Below, in pieces: positions 1-5,434 of a stretch of 5,810 bases of DNA. The DNA lies in the NCBI GenBank assembly GCA_964415605.1, contig CAYQBA010000239.1, forward strand, positions 1-5,810, given 5' to 3'. Position numbers and translations under genes: made by a program. This DNA comes from UCB3 sp964415605. GTDB lineage: Bacteria; Chloroflexota; Anaerolineae; Epilineales; Epilineaceae. The notes below the pieces were generated by a model, which was not told the DNA's origin, searched no databases, and worked only from the letters and a program-made list of their open reading frames with translations. Every line of letters begins with the position of its first letter. The stretch's first letter is position 1.

Positions 1-2238
1 GTGCCGGGGCCGCTGTGCGCGTACGGCGGCGCCGAGCCGGTGGTCGTCGGCGACGCCGGCGACGGCACCCGCCTGCCCGTCGTGGCCACGGGGCGCCTCG
101 GCGCCGGGCGGGTGGTGGCGTTCGGGCACGACGGGTACTTCGGGCGCGCGGCGCTCGAGACCGCCGACACCGGCCGGCTCGTGCTGAACGCCGTGCGCTG
201 GGCCGGCGGGCGGGCGCTCGCGCGCGTCGCCGTCGTCGGCAAGCCCGAGCTGGCGGCGTGGCTGCGCGACCAGGGCATCGCCGTCGACGAGACCGGCCTG
301 GGTGGCCTCGCCGGCCATCACGTCGCCGTCTTCACGCCGTGGGCGCAGTCCGACGCCGAGATCGCGGCCGCGGCGGACTTTACCCGCGGCGGCGGCGGCC
401 TCGTCGTCGCCGTCACCGGCTGGGGCTGGGCGCAGCTCAATCCGGGGCGCGACCTCCGCGCGGACTTCGTCGGCAACCGGCTGCTCGCGCCCGCCGGCAT
501 CCAGTGGCCGAACGACTGGCTGTCCGAGACCGACCCTGCCGGCGGCTACACTGTCGCCGGCGCGCCATCCGCGCTGACGGCGGGCGACGGCGCGCTGGCC
601 GCCGCCGTCGCCCACGCCAACGGCACCCGCACCCTCTCCCCCGCCGAGCTGGACCAGGTGTCGCGCACCCTCGTGGCCAACGCCGTGTGCGCGCCCGATG
701 ACGACACGCTGTTCCTACCGCGGCTGCGCGACGTCATCCCATCGGTCATCGTCCCCTCCCCGGAGGACCCCGTCACCCCGGCGGAAGTGCTCGACCGCGT
801 GGCCGTCACGCTCCAGACGCGCGAGCTGTTCGCGTTGCCGCCGGGCGAGGCGCGCGCCCACCCCGCGGCGGCCATCTTCCCCGGCCCGGTGCCCGCCGCG
901 GCGCCGCGCCGCGACGGCGTCGCGGTACCGGTCGACCTCGGCGTGCCCGACTGGCACTCGACCGGTCTGTACGCCCCGCCCGGCGAGGTCATCCACCTGA
1001 GCGTGCCGCCCGAGGTCGCCGGCCGAGGGCTCGGGGTGCGGATCGGCGCGCACGCCGACACGCTGTGGGGCGTCGCCGGCGATTGGACGCGCATGCCCGA
1101 GGTGTCGCGCTGGTGGCCGCTCGACGCGCGCGACGTCGACGTGTTCAACCCGTTCGGCGGGCTGGTGTACATCACCGTCCCGCGGGGGCAGCCGCCCGCG
1201 CTGCACGCCATCACGGTCAGCGGCGCCGTCGACGCCCCACTGTACCGGGTGGGCGGCGATGTCGATGCCTGGCGCGCCGAGGGCCGCCTGGCGCCGGCGC
1301 CGTGGGCCGAGATCGCCGGGCGGAGCATGATCGTGACGACCCGCGCCGCGGATGTCCGCGACCTCGACGACCCGGGCGCCGTCGCCGAGGCGTGGGATCG
1401 CGTGCTCGACGCCAGCGCCGCGCTGGCCACCCAGTCGAGCCGGCGGGACCGCCCCGAGCGGTTCGTGGCCGACCAGCAGATCTCGGCCGGCTACATGCAC
1501 GCGGGCTACCCGCTGATGTGCCATCTCGATCAGGCCGCGCACCTGGTGGACGCGGCGCACCTGACCACCGAGGGCAACTGGGGCTTCTTCCACGAGGTCG
1601 GCCACAACCACCAGAGCGCCGACTGGACGTTCGAGGGGACCGGTGAGGTCACCGTCAACCTGTTCACGCTCCACGCCTTCGACCGCGTCGTCGGCATCCC
1701 GCCGCTGGCGCACGAACGGGGCTCCGTCGACTTCGTGCGGAGCCAGATGGCCAAGTACGACTTCGCCCGCCCCGACTTCACGCAGTGGAAGTCCGACCCC
1801 TTCCTCGCGCTGGCGATGTACGTCCAGCTGCAGCACGCGTTCGGGTGGGAGGCCTATCAAAAGGTGTTCGCCGAGTACCGCGACCTGCCGGCGGCGGCCC
1901 GCCCGGCGACCGACGACGCGCGGCGGGACCAGTGGCTGGTGCGCTTCAGCCGGGCCGTCGGCCGCGACCTTGGCCCGTTCTTCCAGCTCTGGGGCGTGCC
2001 GACGTCCGACGCCGCCCGTGCCGCCGTGGCCGACCTTCCGGACTGGGTGCCGGCCGGCTTCCCCCCCGGCTACGTCGTCGCTCCAACCGCCACGCGCATG
2101 CCGACGGCGACGGCAACGCAGGTCGCGGCGGCCACGCCGACGCCCGGAGCGCCGCCATCGCCGCCGCCGTCGGCGCCACCCCCGGATCCGGTCCCGCGCC
2201 CGATCTACCTCCCGTCCTTGGCGCATGCCGGGGGGTGA
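1..2238 (+). CDS. Secreted M60-family (TCAF-like) zinc metallopeptidase, 5'-partial
   Basis: Probable extracellular zinc protease of the M60 (enhancin-like gluzincin) type. Seen: 745 residues are open from base 1. Residues 25-70 (LPVVATGRLGAGRVVAFGHDG) and 76-165 (GWGWAQLNPG, then NRLLAPAGI) match what I recall of the N-terminal part of TCAF/FAM115-type proteins. The M60 domain spans about 315-680, opening with STGLYAPPGEV and containing NPFGGLVYI at 383-391. The zinc motif is HEVGH at 531-535 (ligands H531 and H535, catalytic E532), with E549 in GEVTVN as the likely third ligand, 13 residues on and within the M60 spacing. Residues about 694-733 are a Pro/Thr/Ala linker, ending in PIYLPSLAHAGG. 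No signal peptide is visible, and the sequence begins inside a domain, so the GTG at base 1 is probably not the start; a signal peptide is expected upstream. Substrate unknown; characterised M60 enzymes cleave mucin-type glycoproteins. Family call firm, TCAF likeness from memory. Confidence 0.88.
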   Translation: MPGPLCAYGGAEPVVVGDAGDGTRLPVVATGRLGAGRVVAFGHDGYFGRAALETADTGRLVLNAVRWAGGRALARVAVVGKPELAAWLRDQGIAVDETGLGGLAGHHVAVFTPWAQSDAEIAAAADFTRGGGGLVVAVTGWGWAQLNPGRDLRADFVGNRLLAPAGIQWPNDWLSETDPAGGYTVAGAPSALTAGDGALAAAVAHANGTRTLSPAELDQVSRTLVANAVCAPDDDTLFLPRLRDVIPSVIVPSPEDPVTPAEVLDRVAVTLQTRELFALPPGEARAHPAAAIFPGPVPAAAPRRDGVAVPVDLGVPDWHSTGLYAPPGEVIHLSVPPEVAGRGLGVRIGAHADTLWGVAGDWTRMPEVSRWWPLDARDVDVFNPFGGLVYITVPRGQPPALHAITVSGAVDAPLYRVGGDVDAWRAEGRLAPAPWAEIAGRSMIVTTRAADVRDLDDPGAVAEAWDRVLDASAALATQSSRRDRPERFVADQQISAGYMHAGYPLMCHLDQAAHLVDAAHLTTEGNWGFFHEVGHNHQSADWTFEGTGEVTVNLFTLHAFDRVVGIPPLAHERGSVDFVRSQMAKYDFARPDFTQWKSDPFLALAMYVQLQHAFGWEAYQKVFAEYRDLPAAARPATDDARRDQWLVRFSRAVGRDLGPFFQLWGVPTSDAARAAVADLPDWVPAGFPPGYVVAPTATRMPTATATQVAAATPTPGAPPSPPPSAPPPDPVPRPIYLPSLAHAGG

Positions 2239-2270
2239 TCTCGGGACGGCGACGGGTCTCCGGAGCCGCA

Positions 2271-2299
2271 TTGCCGCTCCAGCCCCGATGGTGTAGAGT
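2271..2299 (+). promoter_or_regulatory. Sigma70-type promoter for the BNR/MoaD-like unit
   Basis: TTGCCG at 2271-2276 matches the -35 consensus at 4 of 6 bases, and TAGAGT at 2294-2299 matches the -10 at 4 of 6, with an ideal 17-base spacer. The expected transcription start is near 2306, which would give a leader of about 110 bases before the ATG at 2417. The position between two same-strand genes fits a new transcription unit. It stands out as a relatively T/A-rich patch in very GC-rich surroundings. Inferred only from the pattern. Confidence 0.55.
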
Positions 2300-2401
2300 T
2301 ACGGCTCGCGGCCGGTGGCGCGTGCCCATCGCCACCCGCCCGCCCCCCTCGTACCTGTCGGACCCGCCTCACTCCTGAACCCAACCTCAGGTCAACTGCA
2401 C

Positions 2402-2411
2402 AGGAAGGAAG
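2402..2411 (+). promoter_or_regulatory. Ribosome binding site deciding the BNR gene start
   Basis: The purine run AGGAAGGAAG contains AAGGA at 2405-2409, seven bases before ATG 2417. This is by far the best Shine-Dalgarno match in the window. It supports ATG 2417 over the in-frame ATG at 2315, whose extra 34 residues are Pro/Arg/His-rich and look like translated leader. The switch from C-rich leader to A/G-rich sequence here is abrupt. Confidence 0.8.
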
Positions 2412-2416
2412 AACAA

Positions 2417-3529
2417 ATGAGCGACGTGCGCGTGTTGGTCGGCACCAAGAAGGGTGCGTTCATCCTGACCTCCGACGGCAAGCGCGAGCAGTGGGACGTC
2501 AGCGGCCCCCACTTCGCGGGCTGGGAGATCTACCACCTCAAGGGCTCGCCCGTCGACCCCAACCGCATCTACGCGGCCCAGCACACGAGCTGGTTCGGGC
2601 AGCTCATCCAGCGCTCCGACGACGGCGGCCAGACGTGGGCGCCCGTCGGCAACACGTTCGGGTACGTCGGCGACCCCGGCACCCACCAGTGGTACGACGG
2701 CACGCCCCACCCGTGGGAGTTCAAGCGGGTGTGGCACGTCGAGCCGTCGCTCACCGATCCCGACACGGTCTACGCCGGGGTCGAGGACGCCGCCCTGTTC
2801 CGCACCACCGACGGCGGCCAGACGTGGCACGAGCTGCCCGGCCTGCGCGACCAGCAGGGCTCGCGCTGGTCGCCTGGGGCCGGCGGGCTCGGGCTGCACA
2901 CCATCATCCTGGACCCGAGCCACCCCGGCCGCATGTTCATCGCCATCTCGGCCGCCGGCGCATTCCGGTCCGACGACGGCGGGCAGACCTTCCGGCCCAT
3001 CAACCGCGGGCTGAAGTCGAACTACATGCCGGATCCCGCGGCCGAGGTCGGCTTCTGCGTGCACCGCCTGTCGATGAACCCGGTGCGCCCCGACGTGCTG
3101 TTCATGCAGCTCCACTGGGACGTCATGCGCTCCGACGACGCCGGCGACAACTGGTACGAGGTCAGCGGCAACCTGCCCACCGACTTCGGGTTCCCCATCC
3201 AGGTGCACGCGCACGAGCCCGACACCGTGTACGTCGTGCCCATCAAGAGCGACTCCGAGCACTATCCGCCCGAGGGCAAGCTGCGCGTCTACCGCAGCCG
3301 CGCCGGCGGCAACGAGTGGGAGGCGCTGACCCACGGCCTGCCGCAGAAGGACTGCTACGTCAACGTGCTGCGCGACGCCATGGCGGTGGACACGCTCGAC
3401 AGCTGCGGCGTGTACTTCGGCACCACCGGCGGACAGGTGTACATGTCGCCGGACTCCGGCGACCACTGGACCGCCATCGTGCGCGACCTGCCGGCCGTGC
3501 TGTCGGTGGAGGTCCAGACCCTGCCATGA
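2417..3529 (+). CDS. BNR/Asp-box repeat beta-propeller protein (sialidase-like fold, glycosidase activity unproven)
   Basis: A 370-residue protein of the WD40/YVTN/BNR-like group, often auto-annotated as exo-alpha-sialidase or glycosyl hydrolase. Seen: Asp-box motifs S-x-D-x-G-x-x-W/F at residues 67-74 (SDDGGQTW), 130-137 (TTDGGQTW), 185-192 (SDDGGQTF), 239-246 (SDDAGDNW) and 344-351 (SPDSGDHW), plus a degenerate copy at 294-301 (SRAGGNEW). Each follows a beta-rich stretch containing a DPxxPxxxF/Y-type turn, as in propeller blades. The N-terminus (MSDVRVLVGTKKGAF) has no signal peptide or membrane segment, so it is probably cytoplasmic, unlike secreted sialidases. I cannot identify the sialidase arginine triad, so enzymatic activity should not be assumed. 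The stop overlaps the next ATG by ATGA, implying translational coupling to the MoaD-like gene. Start chosen from the strong upstream RBS. Fold call firm; function unknown. Confidence 0.88.
   Translation: MSDVRVLVGTKKGAFILTSDGKREQWDVSGPHFAGWEIYHLKGSPVDPNRIYAAQHTSWFGQLIQRSDDGGQTWAPVGNTFGYVGDPGTHQWYDGTPHPWEFKRVWHVEPSLTDPDTVYAGVEDAALFRTTDGGQTWHELPGLRDQQGSRWSPGAGGLGLHTIILDPSHPGRMFIAISAAGAFRSDDGGQTFRPINRGLKSNYMPDPAAEVGFCVHRLSMNPVRPDVLFMQLHWDVMRSDDAGDNWYEVSGNLPTDFGFPIQVHAHEPDTVYVVPIKSDSEHYPPEGKLRVYRSRAGGNEWEALTHGLPQKDCYVNVLRDAMAVDTLDSCGVYFGTTGGQVYMSPDSGDHWTAIVRDLPAVLSVEVQTLP
2620..2827 (+). repeat. Near-identical Asp-box DNA repeats (two 19-base exact copies)
   Basis: The 19 bases CGACGGCGGCCAGACGTGG occur at 2620-2638 and again at 2809-2827, in the same reading frame. 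They encode the core DGGQTW of the first two Asp-boxes. A diverged third copy (GACGGCGGGCAGACCTTCC) lies at about 2977-2995. The spacing of 189 bases (63 residues) is that of propeller blades, so this is protein-level repetition, not a mobile or regulatory repeat. Confidence 0.7.
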
Positions 3530-3822
3530 TCCGGGTGATCCTCCCGTACCATCTGCAGACGCTGGCGCAGGTGGGCGCCGAGGTCCAGCTCGAGGTGCGG
3601 GGCCCGGTCACGCAGCGGTCGGTGCTCGACGCGCTCGAGGCCCGCTACCCGATGCTGGCCGGGACGGTGCGCGACCACGCCACCCTGGAGCGCCGGCCCT
3701 TCCTGCGCTTTTACGCCTGCCGGCTCGACCTCTCGCACGAGCCGCCGGACGCCCCGCTGCCCGACGCGGTGGTGGCGGGGGCGGAGCCGTTCTTCATCAT
3801 CGGCGCCATCGCCGGGGGGTGA
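3526..3822 (+). CDS. MoaD/ThiS-like beta-grasp protein with C-terminal Gly-Gly
   Basis: A 98-residue small protein of the MoaD/ThiS (prokaryotic ubiquitin-like) superfamily. Seen: an opening beta-strand IRVILPYHLQTLA, a second strand VQLEVRGPVT at about 20-29, helix RSVLDALEARYP at about 31-42, then charged loops, RFYACRLDLSHEPPDAPLPDAV at 61-82, and the tail EPFFIIGAIAGG, ending G97-G98. In MoaD and ThiS the terminal Gly-Gly is adenylated by an E1-like enzyme and thiocarboxylated to carry sulfur; the same tail allows conjugation in related ubiquitin-like proteins. Here the tail is IIGAIAGG, not the PPVAGG type common in MoaD, and no moa, thi or E1-like gene is in the window. The start ATG overlaps the BNR stop (ATGA), with GGAGG 13 bases upstream at 3508-3512. 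Its partner is most likely the propeller protein or its pathway. Fold confident; whether it is a sulfur carrier is inference. Confidence 0.85.
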   Translation: MIRVILPYHLQTLAQVGAEVQLEVRGPVTQRSVLDALEARYPMLAGTVRDHATLERRPFLRFYACRLDLSHEPPDAPLPDAVVAGAEPFFIIGAIAGG

Positions 3823-3845
3823 GGCGTCGACGGTGACGGTGGAGC

Positions 3846-3933
3846 GGGGGGGGGGGGCCGGCCCCCCCCCCCCCCGGGGGTTTTGGGAAACGCGCCCCCC
3901 CCGCCACCAGTTGTGCGGCCCCCCGGGGGGGGC
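3846..3933. repeat. G/C homopolymer block with self-complementary core, left flank of the gap
   Basis: G12 (3846-3857), CCGG, C14 (3862-3875), G5, T4, GGGAAA, then C8 (3895-3902) and a C6G7 block (3919-3931). The G12-CCGG-C12 segment is a perfect 28-base palindrome. No coding potential or gene-like composition is present. Runs this pure, beside an N gap, look like error-prone contig-end sequence, although a real hairpin or quadruplex-forming spacer cannot be excluded. Confidence 0.6.
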
Positions 3934-3943
3934 NNNNNNNNNN
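3934..3943. other. Scaffold gap (ten Ns)
   Basis: Exactly ten undetermined bases. The round number suggests a placeholder inserted during scaffolding rather than a measured distance. The spacer 3823-4045 around it holds no gene; its right flank (3944-4020) is also G-rich, with G9 at 3993-4001. Real distance and content between the MoaD-like gene and the glycosyltransferase are unknown. Confidence 0.95.
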
Positions 3944-4025
3944 ACCTCGGCCCAACGGCGGGGGGTTGTGGCGTCGCGGGGTTCGGTGTAGCGGGGGGGG
4001 GTCGGCGCCCCCGCCCCCGCCGTGG

Positions 4026-4031
4026 TATGCT
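4026..4031 (+). promoter_or_regulatory. Possible -10 element for a near-leaderless glycosyltransferase transcript
   Basis: TATGCT, preceded by GTGG, matches the -10 consensus at 4 of 6 bases. The predicted start near 4038 would leave only about eight bases before ATG 4046, and no Shine-Dalgarno sequence is present in front of that ATG. No -35 is recognisable at the right distance (4003-4008 reads CGGCGC), though that sequence is close to the unreliable gap region. Confidence 0.4.
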
Positions 4032-4045
4032 TACCTGCCCTCCCC

Positions 4046-5434
4046 ATGCGCATCGTGATGCTCGGCCCCTTCGGGCTGCACCCCAAGTCCACCATGCTCC
4101 GCCGCGCCTTGCCCGCCGCGCGGGCGCTGGCGCGGCGCGGGCACGCCGTGACGCTCGTCATGCCGCCGTGGCACACGCCGGCGGAGGCCGGACGGGCGTG
4201 GGACGACGCGGTGGCGGGGGTGCGGGTCGAGCACGTGACCCTGGGCGGCCTGGCCGTGCCGGGCGCCGGCCATGCGATCGTGGCCGCCCGCATGGCGCGC
4301 CGCGCGCTGGCGCTCGACCCGGATGTCGTGCACGCCTTCAAGCCCAAGGCCTACGCCGGCCTGGCGGACGCCTTCCTGCACGCCTGGCGGCGCCTGCCGG
4401 GCACGGCGTCGCGGTCGCGCACATCCGCGGCATCGGGGACGCCGGCGCGCGTGAACCCGTCGTCGGCGTCGGGCTCGACGCTTGCCCAGGCCGGCGCCGC
4501 CCGCCGCCCGGCGCTCGTCGTCGACACCGACGACTGGGAAGGACCGGGCGGCTGGAACGACCTCGAGCCGTACAGCCCGGCCCAGCGCTGGGTGTTTGCG
4601 CGCCAGGAGCGCTGGGGCCTGCGGCACGCCGACGCGGTCACCGTGGCCAGCCGCGCCCTCGAAACGCTGGCGTGGGCCATGGGGGTCCCGCGCGGCGGCG
4701 TCACCTACCTCCCCAACGCCATCGACACGAGCGGTGCGAGGGACGCGCCGGGCCCGGGCGCCGCTCAGGCGGCGATCGCCGACCGCGCGGGTGGCCTGCA
4801 CGCGGCGCAGGCCGAGCCTGGCGCGCCCGCCGCGCGCGGGACGGTGGACGGGCCGCCAGCGGCCGCCCCGCGCCTCCTCCTGTACACCCGGTTCTTCGAG
4901 TTCGGCCTCGATCGACCGCTGGCGGTACTCGCACGCGTGCGCCAGGACTGGCCGGACGCGCGGCTCGTCGTCGCCGGCCGGGGGTTGTTCGGCGAGGAGA
5001 CACGCTTCGCCGACCTGGCGCGGGCGCGCGGCCTGGCGGAGGCCGTCGAGATGCGCGGGTGGGTCGAGCCCGGCGCCGCCGCGGCACTGTTTGCCGCCGC
5101 CGACATCGCGCTGTACCCGTTCGACGACACCCTCGTCAACCGCACGAAGTCCGCCTTCAAGCTGCTCGAGCTGATGGATGCCGGCCTGCCGGTCGTCGCC
5201 GACGCGGTCGGGCAAAACGCCGAGGTCGTCGAGGACGGCCGCAGCGGCCGCCTGGTGCCCCCCGGCGACGACGGCGCCTTCGCCGCGGCCGTCGCCGACC
5301 TCGCGGCCGACCCGGCCCGCTGCCGGGCGATGGGCGCCGCTGCCCACGACCGCGTGCGGTCGGCCTTCGCGTGGGACCGCCGCGTGGGCGACCTCGAAGC
5401 GGCATACGTTCGCGCCCTGGGGGGGGACGCGTGA
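4046..5434 (+). CDS. GT4-type (GT-B fold) glycosyltransferase
   Basis: A 462-residue retaining glycosyltransferase, predicted to transfer a sugar from an activated donor to a cell-surface or lipid-linked acceptor. Seen: N-terminal Rossmann domain starting MRIVMLGPFG with the helix RALPAARALARRGHAVTLV, acceptor-side motif HAFKPKAYAGLADA (96-109), DTDDWEGPGGW (160-170), ERWGLRHADAVTVAS (188-202) and YLPNAID (221-227). The C-terminal domain has LLLYTRFFEF (277-286), LVVAGRG (307-313), the donor-site segment NRTKSAFKLLELMDAGLPVVAD (365-386, E375 the likely first Glu of the EX7E-like motif) and GQNAEVVEDGRSGRLV. Two extra segments are odd: a Ser/Ala/Arg-rich insert at about 115-154 and an Ala/Gly/Pro linker at about 230-275. 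ATG 4046 is chosen over GTG 4022 because the conserved first strand begins there and 4022-4045 overlaps a putative -10. No membrane segments, so cytoplasmic or peripheral. Overlaps the VanZ-like gene. Donor and acceptor unknown. Confidence 0.88.
   Translation: MRIVMLGPFGLHPKSTMLRRALPAARALARRGHAVTLVMPPWHTPAEAGRAWDDAVAGVRVEHVTLGGLAVPGAGHAIVAARMARRALALDPDVVHAFKPKAYAGLADAFLHAWRRLPGTASRSRTSAASGTPARVNPSSASGSTLAQAGAARRPALVVDTDDWEGPGGWNDLEPYSPAQRWVFARQERWGLRHADAVTVASRALETLAWAMGVPRGGVTYLPNAIDTSGARDAPGPGAAQAAIADRAGGLHAAQAEPGAPAARGTVDGPPAAAPRLLLYTRFFEFGLDRPLAVLARVRQDWPDARLVVAGRGLFGEETRFADLARARGLAEAVEMRGWVEPGAAAALFAAADIALYPFDDTLVNRTKSAFKLLELMDAGLPVVADAVGQNAEVVEDGRSGRLVPPGDDGAFAAAVADLAADPARCRAMGAAAHDRVRSAFAWDRRVGDLEAAYVRALGGDA

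Noticed and set aside
2227..2238. The M60 protein ends in Ala-Gly-Gly with the same 12 bases (GCCGGGGGGTGA) as the MoaD-like gene at 3811-3822
   Set aside because: Tempting as a shared ubiquitin-like tail, but the M60 protein is secreted and its tail fits a Pro/Thr-linker ending; GGGGGG before TGA is easily reached by chance at this GC content.
2255..2270. GGTCTCCGGAGCC imperfect palindrome after the M60 gene as a terminator
   Set aside because: Short, with a mismatch and no following T run, so it does not meet the pattern of an intrinsic terminator.
715..2271. Long open frame on the - strand (518 codons) opposite the M60 gene
   Set aside because: Arg/Gly/Ala/Val-rich translation without motifs, fully covered by a gene with clear domains; long antisense frames are expected at this GC content.
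2374..2391. Small stem CCTGA...TCAGG in the leader
   Set aside because: Only five base pairs with an eight-base loop; expected by chance, and no T-tract or conserved partner is visible.
2315..2416. Upstream in-frame ATG for the BNR protein, adding 34 residues
   Set aside because: The extension is Pro/His/Arg-rich leader-like sequence with no domain match, it lies just after the predicted transcription start, and a strong RBS sits before ATG 2417.
2491..3525. Long + frame through the BNR gene in phase with the MoaD-like gene
   Set aside because: Arg/His/Pro-rich shadow translation; only the part from ATG 3526 resembles a protein family.
4351..4704. Minus-strand frame over the glycosyltransferase insert with an acidic, protein-like stretch
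   Set aside because: It is the complement of the insert, has no recognisable family or RBS, and its acidic look follows from the Ser/Arg codons on the other strand.
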